Assembly (NCBI RefSeq): GCF_000172975.1
Contig: NZ_ABTR02000001.1
Location: forward strand, 186,001 to 250,000
DNA length: 64,000 bases
Direction: 5' to 3'
Origin: Dethiosulfovibrio peptidovorans DSM 11002
Lineage (GTDB): Bacteria; Synergistota; Synergistia; Synergistales; Dethiosulfovibrionaceae
The position numbers and the translations under genes were made by a program. Positions within the stretch are counted from its first letter, which is position 1. Each line of letters opens with the position of its first letter. This document shows, one piece after another, positions 14,152 to 23,716 of this stretch. The notes under the pieces were generated by a model that was given only the letters and a program-made list of their open reading frames with translations, was not told where the DNA came from and searched no databases.

Positions 14152-15036
14152 CTACATAGGCCTCATGGCCTGACGGATGAAACGGCTCACAGCCATCCAG
14201 CTGCAAAGCCATCCCACCACAACACCGGTTCCCAGTAAAATCCCGTAGAGCCTGTACAGTACGTCCCAATCGGTGACGAATCGAAGCAAGGGAAGAGCGG
14301 AGGAGACCGAAGCTATTATATCTCCGTAGAAAAGATGTATGATCCCTATGGCCACAAGCGATCCTCCCAATCCGAGAAAAACCCCCTGGAGCACGAAGGG
14401 CATGGCAACGTATAGCCTGGTAGCCCCGACCAACAGCATAACCGATATCTCCTGTTTTCTGGAATAGACCGCTATACGAATGGTGTTGAACAGCACCAAA
14501 GCGCTCACGACGACGGCTATGATAAGCACCACCGCCGCGACCCTTCCCGACAACTCGGAGACCCTGGCAAGCCTTTCCGCCAGAGCACCGGCATACACCA
14601 CGTCGTCCACCGAGGGCTGAGATAGGAGTTCCCTAACAATGGAAGGAACGTCCTGGGCCTTTTTGGCTCCTATATCGACAGTCCAAGGCAGGGGATTTTT
14701 GCCTAGCAGGGTGACGGCTTTAGCCTGATTCCCGAGCTTGGCCTTGAGCTTCAAAAGGGCGTCGTCCGGCGAAATAATCTTGACGGAAGACACCCAGGGG
14801 AGCCTCCTCATGGCATCCGCCACCGCTCGGCACTCCTCCACCGAATCGACGAAGGCCTGGATAGTGAGATCTCCCTCTATCGACGAGGTCACCTGTTTTA
14901 TGTTCAAGGAAAATAGGGCGGTCGCCCCGACCAGGAAGAAAACGGCGGAGGCGGTCAGGAGGGTTAGAAAACTGACCCCCCAATGGGAGCCCATTGTCCT
15001 AAAAGTATCCCTGAGAGCGTATCTAAAGGTCGCCAT
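14152..15036 (-). CDS. ftsX: Cell division permease FtsX
   Basis: A 294-residue inner-membrane protein with the FtsX pattern: a cytoplasmic start, TM1 near residues 20-45, a periplasmic loop of about 120 residues, then three C-terminal membrane segments near 170-195, 215-240 and 265-285. The large loop is where FtsX contacts its hydrolase or activator, here probably the next gene. It overlaps ftsE by 14 bases, so translation is coupled. FtsEX is an ABC-type complex that transmits ATP hydrolysis to peptidoglycan hydrolysis at the division site rather than moving a substrate. Confidence 0.95.
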   Translation of the reverse strand: MATFRYALRDTFRTMGSHWGVSFLTLLTASAVFFLVGATALFSLNIKQVTSSIEGDLTIQAFVDSVEECRAVADAMRRLPWVSSVKIISPDDALLKLKAKLGNQAKAVTLLGKNPLPWTVDIGAKKAQDVPSIVRELLSQPSVDDVVYAGALAERLARVSELSGRVAAVVLIIAVVVSALVLFNTIRIAVYSRKQEISVMLLVGATRLYVAMPFVLQGVFLGLGGSLVAIGIIHLFYGDIIASVSSALPLLRFVTDWDVLYRLYGILLGTGVVVGWLCSWMAVSRFIRQAMRPM

Positions 15037-15718
15037 CGTTTCGATATTTACCCCCTCTCTCGTCTCTGACGAGACGGCCTTCGTGAAGCTCCACGACCCT
15101 CTGTCGATAGGAGTCCACCAACGAACCGTCGTGGGTAGCGACTATCACGGTGGTCCCTGCGGCATGGATGGAAAGCAGCAGCTTCATGACGTATTCGGCC
15201 GTGTGGGCGTCCAGGTTACCGGTGGGCTCGTCGGCCAGAAAAAGAGCGGGAGAGCCGACTATCGCCCTGGCTATGGCAACTCTCTGCTGCTCCCCACCGG
15301 AAAGCTGGGGGGGCTTGAGATTACGTCTATGCCACATACCTACCCGGTCCACCGCCTCGTCCGACCGGGTTTTCACCACCCTGGGGGATAATCCCATGGC
15401 CTCTAAAGTAAAGGCGACATTCTCCCTGGCGGTGAGATGGGGAAGAAGCTTGAAATCCTGAAAAACGACTCCAATATCCCTCCTGTAATGGGGCAATCGG
15501 CCTCGCCTCAGCCTCCTTACGTTCACGCCGCCGACGGAGATCTGCCCTCTGCTGGGACGGACCTCCCTGGTTATCATCCTCAACAGGGTGCTCTTACCCG
15601 AGCCGGTCTCCCCTATGAGATACACGAAATCCCCCTTGGGGATCGAGAGATAGAGGTCGCTTATGGCCATTATGTCCGGTTTGAAAACCTTTGTAACCCC
15701 GGCCATCCTTACGTCCAT
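15023..15718 (-). CDS. ftsE: Cell division ATP-binding protein FtsE
   Basis: A 231-residue ABC ATPase. Walker A is GETGSGKS near residue 36, the signature is [14 protein letters not shown] near 138, Walker B is [13 protein letters not shown] near 158, and the switch His lies in VATHD. The small size, the GNLD D-loop and the coupled ftsX gene identify FtsE. It starts one base after the second transketolase gene stops, inside a long operon of envelope and central-metabolism genes. Confidence 0.95.
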   Translation of the reverse strand: MDVRMAGVTKVFKPDIMAISDLYLSIPKGDFVYLIGETGSGKSTLLRMITREVRPSRGQISVGGVNVRRLRRGRLPHYRRDIGVVFQDFKLLPHLTARENVAFTLEAMGLSPRVVKTRSDEAVDRVGMWHRRNLKPPQLSGGEQQRVAIARAIVGSPALFLADEPTGNLDAHTAEYVMKLLLSIHAAGTTVIVATHDGSLVDSYRQRVVELHEGRLVRDERGGKYRNDGDL

Positions 15719-15719
15719 A

Positions 15720-16661
15720 CTATCGCCTCCTCATAGTCCACGCCTCCACGGCAGCCCCCACTATCTGCTGATACGTAAGGCCGTAATACTCCAGAAGCTC
15801 CTTGGGAGATCCGCTCTGCCCCGGTCTGTCGTCTACGGAAACGAAACGGATGGAGACGGGATAAAGGCGACACAGCATCGAGGCGACGGCTTCGCCCAAT
15901 CCCCCTCTGGAGGAATGTTCCTCCGCCACTACGCAACATCCCGTACGATGGACCGACCCCAGTATGGACCTCTCCGGCAGAGGAGCCACCGAATGACAAT
16001 CTATAACCTCCGCCGATATATCCTGCTGTTTCAGGATGGCGGCGGCCTTGAGAGATTCGTGAACCATGATACCACAGGCACATATGGTCACACCTGTTCC
16101 CTCGACCAAGGGGATCGATACGTTTATGGCGTCCTTTACCGTCGAATCGTCGTACAGATCCTCCGTCGGCTCTCCGGTCAACCTCACGTAGGCCGGCCCG
16201 GAGGCACCTGCTATCCTTCGCAGTATGGCCTCCGCCGAGACGCAGTCCGACGGAACCTCCACCGAGACCCCCGGCAAAGACCTGGTGAGGGCCAGGTCCT
16301 CCAGCATCTGAGCGACGGCGCCATCCTCTCCGGCAGACACCCCTCCGTGGGAGACTATCATCTTGACGTTGAGTCCCGGAATGGCGATGGCGGTACGCAA
16401 AGCGTCGTACCCTCGTCCGAGCAACCTTGCGGCTGTGGAAAACAACCACACGTGTTTTCCCTCCGAGGCCATCCCGGCAGCGGTGGCCACAGCGTCCAAC
16501 TCGGCCATCCCCAGGTTGATGTACCTACCGGGGAAGGACTCGGAAAAACGGGTAAGCCAGTTGGAGGCCACGTCGGCGTCCAGTATGACTAGATCTGGAT
16601 CGTCGGAACCCAGGGACAAAAAGACGTCGTCCAGAAGATCCACCATAATCCTATCGGTCAT
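15720..16661 (-). CDS. Transketolase, C-terminal subunit
   Basis: About 313 residues forming the pyrimidine-binding and C-terminal domains of a transketolase-type enzyme (TPP-dependent two-carbon transfer). Recognisable parts are NLGMAELDAVATAAGMA near residue 50, which carries the catalytic Glu, and the EVIDCHSVAPLP/VVAEEHSSRGGLG region near 245-275. The ATG at 16661 is used: GGAG lies six bases ahead, and this fits the overlap with the preceding gene. The enzyme is split in two, as in many archaea and some bacteria, and the halves are in the expected order. An alternative is a DXS-like or dedicated sugar-forming enzyme for envelope synthesis; the substrate is unassigned. Confidence 0.9.
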   Translation of the reverse strand: MTDRIMVDLLDDVFLSLGSDDPDLVILDADVASNWLTRFSESFPGRYINLGMAELDAVATAAGMASEGKHVWLFSTAARLLGRGYDALRTAIAIPGLNVKMIVSHGGVSAGEDGAVAQMLEDLALTRSLPGVSVEVPSDCVSAEAILRRIAGASGPAYVRLTGEPTEDLYDDSTVKDAINVSIPLVEGTGVTICACGIMVHESLKAAAILKQQDISAEVIDCHSVAPLPERSILGSVHRTGCCVVAEEHSSRGGLGEAVASMLCRLYPVSIRFVSVDDRPGQSGSPKELLEYYGLTYQQIVGAAVEAWTMRRR

Positions 16662-17475
16662 CTCTATCTCCGTTTCCAAGCTCCTCCAGAGCCCTTTCCG
16701 TCTCCATCCTCGAGAGGCCAGAATCCTTCTTACGTCCCTCTTCGAAAAAGGATACTCCCTTACCACGCATGGTCTTCGCTATGATCACCGAGGGGCGACC
16801 ACTTTCACCCCTGATCGATGAAAAAGCGACGTCCAAACTGGAGAAATCGTGACCGTTCGCCAACGTAACGTTCCACCCAAAAGAGCGAAACTTATCCTCC
16901 AGAGGATCCAATCTCTTTATCGAGTCGACCGCCCCCCCCATCTGATCGCCGTTTTTATCGACCACCAATGTGACCGAGTCCAGGGCCATGTGAGAGGACG
17001 TCATAGCCGACTCCCACAGAGAGCCCTCCTGAAGTTCGCCGTCTCCGACCACACAGAAGACCCTTCCTTTTAAACCGTCCATCCTCATGGACAGGGCTAC
17101 TCCGTTTGCTATACCCAGAGCCAGGCCGGGAGCTCCGGAGGACACGTCCACTCCGGGAGTCCTGGCCCCGTCGGGACGCCCCTGAAGCAACGCTCCGAGC
17201 CTTCTGAAGTTCCAAAGGGCCTCTCTCTCGAAGAAGCCCCTATGGGCCAGCACGGCGTACAACCCGGGACAACCGTGTCCCTTGCCCATAATCAGACGGT
17301 CTCTGTCCAAGGCCTTGGGGTTCTTAGGATCCACGTCGAGCTCCTTTTCGTAAAGGTACACCAGTATATCCAAAACAGACAGAGCGGAGGCAACGTATCC
17401 CGATCTGGCATTACCCACCATTCTGACTACGTCCTTTCTTATGGACATAGCCAGAGCTTCGAGACTCGAACTCAT
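16651..17475 (-). CDS. Transketolase, N-terminal subunit
   Basis: A 274-residue TPP-binding half. The TPP motif runs from VVGDGELQEGSLWE near residue 140 to VVDKNG near 168. The substrate-pocket GKGHGCPGLYAVLA near 64 is typical of split transketolases. It overlaps csaB by four bases and the C-terminal subunit by about 11, so the two halves are translated together. This is a natural gene split and not a frameshift: each half has its own ribosome site and starts or ends at the normal domain boundary. Confidence 0.92.
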   Translation of the reverse strand: MSSSLEALAMSIRKDVVRMVGNARSGYVASALSVLDILVYLYEKELDVDPKNPKALDRDRLIMGKGHGCPGLYAVLAHRGFFEREALWNFRRLGALLQGRPDGARTPGVDVSSGAPGLALGIANGVALSMRMDGLKGRVFCVVGDGELQEGSLWESAMTSSHMALDSVTLVVDKNGDQMGGAVDSIKRLDPLEDKFRSFGWNVTLANGHDFSSLDVAFSSIRGESGRPSVIIAKTMRGKGVSFFEEGRKKDSGLSRMETERALEELGNGDRDDR

Positions 17476-18464
17476 CCTCTAAACACCTCCCGCCAGGAAT
17501 CCCTGAAAGTCTCCGACACGCCTTTTCGGCAACGGTCTATCCAGCCTCGATTAGGGGCCTCGGGATCGGGGAAAGAACCGACACCGTCCCAAAGAGGGTA
17601 GCCTACGGAGCGGCCGAAGTCCACCACCTTTGGATCGTAGGGAATCGCCGTTCCGGAAAGCCCGGCCAGAGACGATAACAGACAGAAATGCAGCCTCATA
17701 CCGATTGAAGCGAAACCGGCGGCCCACACGGAGTCGTCCGCCCCCTTTGGCTCCACCACGTTGTAGACTGGCAAGATCCCGTCTTTATCGAGACGATCCA
17801 AGAGATCTCGGTCCTGTCCGCACATGGCAACCCCGACGACGGGAAACCCCTTGCGTTCGGCATAATCGGCTATAGCTCCGGCGGCACGAAACTCCAGATC
17901 GCCATCCCAGGGCCTCAGGTTCACCAACAGAGAGTCGCCTCGTCCTTGGGGTACGTTCAACGACATCACCGGATCGGGGCATCTCCTCGCCGGTATGCCC
18001 ATTCGACCAGCTTCAGCCATGGAGTGATCGTCCCTCAAGGCAACCACGGAACAGGCCCTCAAGGCCAACGAGCTTATCCTTCGGCCAAAGCAAGACCGAA
18101 ATGGCCCCAGGGAATTACCGAACAGCCAGGGGCTGCAACCTGCCGCCCTGGAGATAGCGACCACCCCTCCGTAATAGAGGACGGAACGGAAGCTGGTGAC
18201 ATCCTGAAACAATCCTCCACCGCCGAACAGGCAGTTACGAGACGAGCGACAAGCCCTCCATACCTCTGGCAAAGACCACCTGTCGAAAGCAGCGACCCCG
18301 TGGAGCGAGGAGGTGCCCTTCGTGTCGCCGGACAGCACCGCTACACGGTCTCTATCGACTCCTACCGACTCGAGCTCCTTCAGAACGGCGGCCAGTAAAA
18401 GCTCGTCTCCCAGGTTTCCCATCCCGTAGTAACCGCATATCAGGGAGACGAACCGCCTTTTCAC
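17472..18464 (-). CDS. csaB: Polysaccharide pyruvyl transferase CsaB
   Basis: A 330-residue GT-B-like enzyme of the polysaccharide pyruvyl transferase family. The N-terminal CGYYGMGNLGDELLLAA is the CsaB signature. A central FGGGGLFQDVTS and the C-terminal GMRLHFCLLSSLAG segment also fit. CsaB adds ketal pyruvate to cell-wall polysaccharide so that SLH domains can bind. That agrees with the SLH-domain porin at 37692-39197, although this organism is diderm. It overlaps its neighbours on both sides by four bases. Confidence 0.92.
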   Translation of the reverse strand: MKRRFVSLICGYYGMGNLGDELLLAAVLKELESVGVDRDRVAVLSGDTKGTSSLHGVAAFDRWSLPEVWRACRSSRNCLFGGGGLFQDVTSFRSVLYYGGVVAISRAAGCSPWLFGNSLGPFRSCFGRRISSLALRACSVVALRDDHSMAEAGRMGIPARRCPDPVMSLNVPQGRGDSLLVNLRPWDGDLEFRAAGAIADYAERKGFPVVGVAMCGQDRDLLDRLDKDGILPVYNVVEPKGADDSVWAAGFASIGMRLHFCLLSSLAGLSGTAIPYDPKVVDFGRSVGYPLWDGVGSFPDPEAPNRGWIDRCRKGVSETFRDSWREVFRG

Positions 18465-20374
18465 GCCTCGGCACCTCTTCCATACTTCATGATAAACGGC
18501 AGGAAACAGAACCTAAGGACCACTATAGCCAAGAGTCCCAGCAAAATGCCGGTCCACCAACCGTTAAACACCCGGAAAAAAGTGATATAAAGAGCGGTAT
18601 GGAAATGACAGAAGGTGTTCACCAAAGATGAAAAGGCTACGGTGGCTCCCAACCTCAGAACCTCCCTGTATCTGGGGATCCAATCGTTCCTTCGAACGTA
18701 GAACCACAGCATCAGACAGGGATAGCCCAGAAATGCCTCCTTGGTCCTGGGTCGCGTAACCAACAGATCCTCCAAAGCGTCCCTCATGGCTATCTCCCAT
18801 CCCGGAACAGAGCTTACGTTACCGCTTCTGAATACCATCAACCCCGCCGCAGCGACGAGAAAACCGGCTATAAAAATCTCCCCCCATATGGGAGGACGTC
18901 CCATAAGCTCTCCGATATTCTCAGGGTGGACCTTCCTGTGAAGATCGTGAAACAGGACCACCAGAATCGGAAGAAAAAGGGTCAGTTTGACCCCGGAAAA
19001 AGGAATCAGCCTCATCATATAGAGAGGAGCGCTGTGGAACGATCCCACCGCCATCCCACCCAATATGGCCACCAAAGGACCGGCGATCAAGGCACGCCCC
19101 GGTTTTTTCCACCCCTCTAAAGCTATGAGAACCGCCTCGGAAGCGACGAAGGCTGTGGTAAAACCGCCGATAAGCTTGGCCGCCGAAGACACCCTCAGAG
19201 ATATCAAAGCGAGGAGAACAGACAGCAAAGTAAAAAACAGGATCGCTTTTATGGAGACATCGTCCTCGACTCCCTTGAACCTTCGAGCCAAACCCCATAA
19301 CGTCAGAAGACATATGAGCACCATGGCCAAAGCTCCGGTAGGAGAGGACCCCCAATCTGGCATGGGAGACGGCCATCTGTCGTCTATCCCTCTATCGGCA
19401 AGCCGATTTCTCAGCTCCGAGATATCGGAGGAATAGCGTTTAAGAGGGTCCCTGCCTCCTCCGAGAGGATCCACCCTAAAGAGCAAAAGCGAAACCGACC
19501 TCTCCGCAGCGGCCCGGACCATTCGGTCGACCATGGTCTTTCTATCGATCCGCCGGGACATAACCTCCTCGTCGGTCACGCTGTGCAGCGACAGAATCTT
19601 CGGCCACACGGCCCACTGTAACGGCTTGTCCCCTATCTGGCGTGAAAATTCCACCTGGGTCACGAAGAGATTTCTCTCCCGAACGATAGCGGCCAACCCC
19701 TTTATATCCGGATAGCCTGCCACGATCTCCCCCGAAGGCGAAAGCCCCACCACGTTGGGGAACCTCTCGCATATCAGCTTTAAAGGATTCACCACGGTTT
19801 CGGAAGACTGAGTTCCCACCGGAGCGGGACGATATATCACCGGCAAAGAAAGTTTAGCCGCAATCTCCAGGCCTCTCAGATCCGGTAATATCCCCCTAGC
19901 GACAAGGGTCTGTCTGGAAAAGGGAACCACGAAGACCGACTTGCCATCCACCGTGGAATGGCTTCCGTGGGGAAAGCGAAGGGACAAAAAATCCCTCCAG
20001 GTTTCGGCATAAGCCCCTTTAGAGTCGAACATCAGGGCCGTTCCCGCAAGGCCTTCGGGCAAAGAGGACAGGACCCTGACGGGCAGATCCTCTAACGGAC
20101 CGTACCACAGGGGGAGCTCGCCGTTTTCCAGCTCACCTCCGGTAAACTCCCCTATCATGATCCCTCTGGAGCCGGAATCCACCAGCATCTGAAGGGTCTT
20201 CTCTATTGAGTTGCCCGACTCCACCGAGAGAGGGGGAATCTGTGACCAATCCACCAAAATCACCGAAGAACGCCTGTTCTTCTCCACGTTCCAACGGGAC
20301 AAAAGGCCGGGAAGACTGAGTACGAAAACGAGCACACAGACCAACGCGAAGAAACGGCGCCATGAAAAACGCAT
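18461..20374 (-). CDS. DUF5693-family integral membrane protein
   Basis: About 637 residues: an N-terminal membrane anchor, a soluble extracytoplasmic domain to about residue 345, then roughly eight membrane helices to the C-terminus. The domain order and its position next to csaB match the DUF5693 family often found in S-layer and pyruvyl-transferase operons. A role in making or moving the pyruvylated anchor polysaccharide is inferred from context. The ATG at 20374 shares its A with the maf stop (TAATG) and has GGAAGG seven bases ahead, which favours it over an ATG 15 bases earlier. Confidence 0.8.
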   Translation of the reverse strand: MRFSWRRFFALVCVLVFVLSLPGLLSRWNVEKNRRSSVILVDWSQIPPLSVESGNSIEKTLQMLVDSGSRGIMIGEFTGGELENGELPLWYGPLEDLPVRVLSSLPEGLAGTALMFDSKGAYAETWRDFLSLRFPHGSHSTVDGKSVFVVPFSRQTLVARGILPDLRGLEIAAKLSLPVIYRPAPVGTQSSETVVNPLKLICERFPNVVGLSPSGEIVAGYPDIKGLAAIVRERNLFVTQVEFSRQIGDKPLQWAVWPKILSLHSVTDEEVMSRRIDRKTMVDRMVRAAAERSVSLLLFRVDPLGGGRDPLKRYSSDISELRNRLADRGIDDRWPSPMPDWGSSPTGALAMVLICLLTLWGLARRFKGVEDDVSIKAILFFTLLSVLLALISLRVSSAAKLIGGFTTAFVASEAVLIALEGWKKPGRALIAGPLVAILGGMAVGSFHSAPLYMMRLIPFSGVKLTLFLPILVVLFHDLHRKVHPENIGELMGRPPIWGEIFIAGFLVAAAGLMVFRSGNVSSVPGWEIAMRDALEDLLVTRPRTKEAFLGYPCLMLWFYVRRNDWIPRYREVLRLGATVAFSSLVNTFCHFHTALYITFFRVFNGWWTGILLGLLAIVVLRFCFLPFIMKYGRGAEA

Positions 20375-20961
20375 TACATCACCTTCCATTGCTCAACCAG
20401 GGAAAATCCAAGATCGTCCAACATCTTCGAAACCAGATAGAGGGGCAGCCCCACCACGTTGAAGAAATCGCCTCTTATCTCCTCCACCATAAGGGCACCC
20501 ACCCCCTGTATCGCATAGGCCCCGGCCTTGTCCGCTCCCTCTCCGGTCGCATGGTAGGCCACTATCTCATCTCTGGAGAGAGATCTGAAACGAACGCAGG
20601 ACCTTTCGAACCGAGAGATCCGTCCCTCAGGGGAAACCAAGGCTACGCCGGTAAGGACCTCGTGTTCCCTTCCGGACAAAGATTCGACCATATCTATGCC
20701 GTCGGAAACGGACTCGGGCTTCCCCATCACCCTTCCGTCCAATACCACCACGGTATCGGCGGCCAGAACGATCTCTCCTTCGTTGCGAGAGGATACGGCA
20801 TCGGCCTTCTCCAGGGCCAGCCTACGGACCATATCCTCCGGAGCCTCACCTTGGATGGATTCCTCGTCTACAGAGGGGACCTCCACGATAAAGGGCCAGC
20901 CCAACATGGAGAGCAACTCCCTTCTCCTAGGGCTTCCGGAAGCCAGGATAATCCTATCCAA
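20374..20961 (-). CDS. maf: Maf-family nucleotide pyrophosphatase
   Basis: A 195-residue Maf/YhdE-type enzyme that hydrolyses non-canonical or pyrimidine NTPs. The N-terminal ILASGSPRRRELL and central VLAADTVVVLDGRVMGKP motifs are diagnostic, and the catalytic Asp is in ADTVV. The start is a TTG with GGAGG seven bases upstream. The gene sits four bases after uppP and is coupled to the next gene by the TAATG junction. Its exact subfamily (dTTP/UTP or m7GTP) cannot be decided by eye. Confidence 0.93.
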   Translation of the reverse strand: MDRIILASGSPRRRELLSMLGWPFIVEVPSVDEESIQGEAPEDMVRRLALEKADAVSSRNEGEIVLAADTVVVLDGRVMGKPESVSDGIDMVESLSGREHEVLTGVALVSPEGRISRFERSCVRFRSLSRDEIVAYHATGEGADKAGAYAIQGVGALMVEEIRGDFFNVVGLPLYLVSKMLDDLGFSLVEQWKVM

Positions 20962-20965
20962 GGCA

Positions 20966-21745
20966 TCACCTCCCCAAAAAGACGGCGACGAGCCCCAGGA
21001 TAACGCAATAGACGGAGAGACCTCTCCAACGTCCCAGGGTCACCACCTTACGAAGCAGAGAAAGAGCCCAATACCCGGACAGTCCTGCGACCAAAACCCC
21101 CAAGAACCAGCCGCTGGGCATGCCGGACGTAGTGAAATCAGCCAGCTCAAGTATCGACGCACCCAAAATAGCAGGAAGAGACAGCAAAAATGAAAAGCGA
21201 AAAGCCTCCTCGGAGGACAGCTTCAGCCCCAGCCCCGCCACTATGGTCGAACCGGATCTGGAGATCCCTGGGATAACGGCCAGCCCCTGAGCAAGGCCTA
21301 TCGTAGCGCCGCCCAACACCGTCACAGAACCGGTTCCTCTGGGAAGGCGAGAGGCCACCCAGAGTAAACCGCCGGTAAACACGAGAGCCACTCCTACAGC
21401 AAAAACGGAGGTGGAAAGTCTCTCCACCAGAGGCTTGAGAGGCAAACCGATGGCAACGGTCAGGACGGTGCCAGCTATCATAGCCCATCCCACGGTCCAT
21501 CCCGGTTTTCTTCGGTTTTCCCTTTTGGTCAGACCGGAAAACCACTGTCCCCCAAGCTCCATAACGTCTTTCCTGAAATACACCAGAGTCGCCAACATCG
21601 TGGCGCAGTGAAGAGCTATATCAAACGCCAGAGCTGGCTCCTTCCAACCGAGAAAGTTCTGGGCCAAAGCGAGATGACCCGAGCTGCTGACCGGAAGGAA
21701 CTCGGTGAGTCCCTGGATCAGCCCGAGCAACAGCGAATGGATCAT
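20966..21745 (-). CDS. uppP: Undecaprenyl-diphosphatase UppP/BacA
   Basis: A 259-residue inner-membrane enzyme that converts undecaprenyl pyrophosphate to the monophosphate carrier used for peptidoglycan, O-antigen and wall polysaccharides. GLTEFLPVSSSGHL near residue 13 and PGISRSGSTI near 155 are the two conserved active-site motifs, and about eight hydrophobic segments are present. The ATG overlaps the rnj stop by four bases (ATGA). High levels of this enzyme are known to give bacitracin resistance in other bacteria. Confidence 0.96.
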   Translation of the reverse strand: MIHSLLLGLIQGLTEFLPVSSSGHLALAQNFLGWKEPALAFDIALHCATMLATLVYFRKDVMELGGQWFSGLTKRENRRKPGWTVGWAMIAGTVLTVAIGLPLKPLVERLSTSVFAVGVALVFTGGLLWVASRLPRGTGSVTVLGGATIGLAQGLAVIPGISRSGSTIVAGLGLKLSSEEAFRFSFLLSLPAILGASILELADFTTSGMPSGWFLGVLVAGLSGYWALSLLRKVVTLGRWRGLSVYCVILGLVAVFLGR

Positions 21746-23547
21746 CTATCGAGCACCGTGATCAAAGGAATGACCCTAGGTTTGGTTCCTGCATACTTTC
21801 TAAGCAGATCACGGCAACGACCTCTAATCTTGTTCTCCAACACCTCCACGGTAACCCCTCTCTGAGAGGAGGCTTTTTTAACCGTGTGCCTTATGGCGTC
21901 GGAAAACTCCTTTCTCATGTGCTCAGCGTCGTGAAGGTGCATAAAACCACAGCTCTCGAACATAGGATCGGACAAAAGCTTGAACCTGCGATCGACGGTC
22001 ATGGAGACAACCAAAACGCCGTCCTCGGCCAGATCCTTTCTCTCCCTCATGACGCTGCTCTCCAACTCGCCGAAGGCAAGGCCGTCAACCAGCACCGCAC
22101 CGGCCTGAACCTTGCTCTTGGCCTGAGCCGACTTATCCGTTATAGACAGCACGTCGCCGTTATCCATCACAAAGGTGTTCTTGACCGGAACACCCATCTG
22201 ATTGGCCAGCTGGGCGTGGCGAACCAACATCCGGTATTCCCCGTGAATCGGCACGAAATACTTGGGCCTCACCATGCTTAGCATCATCTTCAGCTCTTCC
22301 CTGGAGGCATGCCCCGATACGTGGGTACCCCAGCTCTTCTCGTAGATTACCTCACAGCGACACCGGAAAAGTCGGTTTATCATGTTGCTCACCATCTTCT
22401 CGTTACCGGGAACGGGGGTGGCGAAAACGGCCACCACATCCTTGGGGCCGAGCTTGACCCTGTGATGCTCTCCCTTGCTCATCAGCATCAGCCCGGAAAA
22501 AGGCTCGCCCTGACTGCCGGTGGTAACCAAGACCAACCTGTTATGAGGAACCTTGTCGATATCCTGCAAAGGAACCATCATATCGTCGGATATCTGAAGG
22601 TATCCCAGCCTACGGGCCAGGTCGACGTTGTTTATCATGCTTCTTCCGGCAAAAGCGATCTTACGGTTGAACCGGGCCGCCACATCAGCGACCTGCTGTA
22701 CTCTGTGCAGGTTACTGGAAAAAGACGAAATTATCACCCTTCGGTTCCTCTGCTCTCTGAAAAGCCTCTCCAAAGTACCGGATATAACGCTCTCCGACTG
22801 AGTAAACCCCTCTTTCTCCACGTTTGTGGAGTCGGACATCAAGGCCAGTACGCCTTTCTTTCCCAACTCGGCGAAGGCGCTGTAGTCGGTTATCCTTCCG
22901 TCCACGGGGGTCGGATCCAGCTTGAAGTCTCCCGTGTGGATAACGGTCCCGATAGGGGTCTCTACAGCCAAAGCAACCCCATCGGGGATGGAATGACACA
23001 CCGGGATGAATGAAACGGAGAAACATCCAAGTTTTACCTTATCTCCCGCCTTTATCTCCTTGAACTTGGGCTTGTAATCCGGCCTAGCCTCTCCCAGTCG
23101 GTGAGACGCCATACCCAATGTCAACTTGGTGCCGTAAACCGGAACATCCAGACCGGGAAGCACGAAAGGTAGGGCTCCGACGTGGTCCTCGTGTCCATGG
23201 GTAAGGAGAATGCCCTTAACCCTATCTTTATTAGCCTCCAGATATGTTGTATCGGGGATCACGAAATCTATCCCAAGCATCTCCTCCTCCGGAAACATGA
23301 GACCGCAGTCTATAACTATCATGTCCTCCCCAAACTCCAGGAGGTACATATTCTTCCCGATCTCACCTATTCCGCCTAGAGGTATAAACCTCAGTGTTCC
23401 GTCCTTCGGTCTCGTTCCCTTTCCCGGCCTTTTTCTCCTTCTAGGACGTCCCTTCCCTCGGCTCACGCCGTTCTTGCCGCCGTCTTCGCGGCCCGCCTGC
23501 CCCTTTTCGGGCTGATTATCGTTCTGTGCTTTATCCTGTGTAGTCAC
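21742..23547 (-). CDS. rnj: Ribonuclease J
   Basis: A 601-residue metallo-beta-lactamase/beta-CASP nuclease with endo- and 5'-exonuclease activity in mRNA decay and rRNA processing. The metal motif LLTHGHEDHVGALP near residue 113, the beta-CASP region and the C-terminal domain are present. The first 45-50 residues are a low-complexity basic Lys/Arg/Gly extension, perhaps for RNA binding. The start is a GTG at 23547 with GGAGG about 12 bases upstream. As first gene of the run it probably drives the operon down to ctpA or purA. It is divergent from greA. Confidence 0.95.
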   Translation of the reverse strand: MTTQDKAQNDNQPEKGQAGREDGGKNGVSRGKGRPRRRKRPGKGTRPKDGTLRFIPLGGIGEIGKNMYLLEFGEDMIVIDCGLMFPEEEMLGIDFVIPDTTYLEANKDRVKGILLTHGHEDHVGALPFVLPGLDVPVYGTKLTLGMASHRLGEARPDYKPKFKEIKAGDKVKLGCFSVSFIPVCHSIPDGVALAVETPIGTVIHTGDFKLDPTPVDGRITDYSAFAELGKKGVLALMSDSTNVEKEGFTQSESVISGTLERLFREQRNRRVIISSFSSNLHRVQQVADVAARFNRKIAFAGRSMINNVDLARRLGYLQISDDMMVPLQDIDKVPHNRLVLVTTGSQGEPFSGLMLMSKGEHHRVKLGPKDVVAVFATPVPGNEKMVSNMINRLFRCRCEVIYEKSWGTHVSGHASREELKMMLSMVRPKYFVPIHGEYRMLVRHAQLANQMGVPVKNTFVMDNGDVLSITDKSAQAKSKVQAGAVLVDGLAFGELESSVMRERKDLAEDGVLVVSMTVDRRFKLLSDPMFESCGFMHLHDAEHMRKEFSDAIRHTVKKASSQRGVTVEVLENKIRGRCRDLLRKYAGTKPRVIPLITVLDR

Positions 23548-23647
23548 GTCGAATCACGACCTCCATATTCAATAAAATAAACCATGGTCGGACAATCCGA
23601 CCCCTTGTTCTTCTCTTCCTTTTTCCGTTATTACTGCTCTGTCGAGA

Positions 23648-23676
23648 TTGTCTCATTCCCCAGTATCTGATAAAAT
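23648..23676 (+). promoter_or_regulatory. Promoter of greA
   Basis: TTGTCT (23648-23653), a 17-base spacer, and TAAAAT (23671-23676). This puts the transcript start near 23683, downstream of an in-frame TTG at 23648, so the start codon at 23717 must be used. Confidence 0.7.
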
Positions 23677-23716
23677 TGCCTTTCAACGACAAAAGCCTAT
23701 CGAGGAGGTTTCAGCC

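Noticed and set aside
16651-17475. Frameshifted single transketolase gene
   Set aside because: Each half has its own start and ribosome site and ends at a natural domain border, as in known split transketolases.
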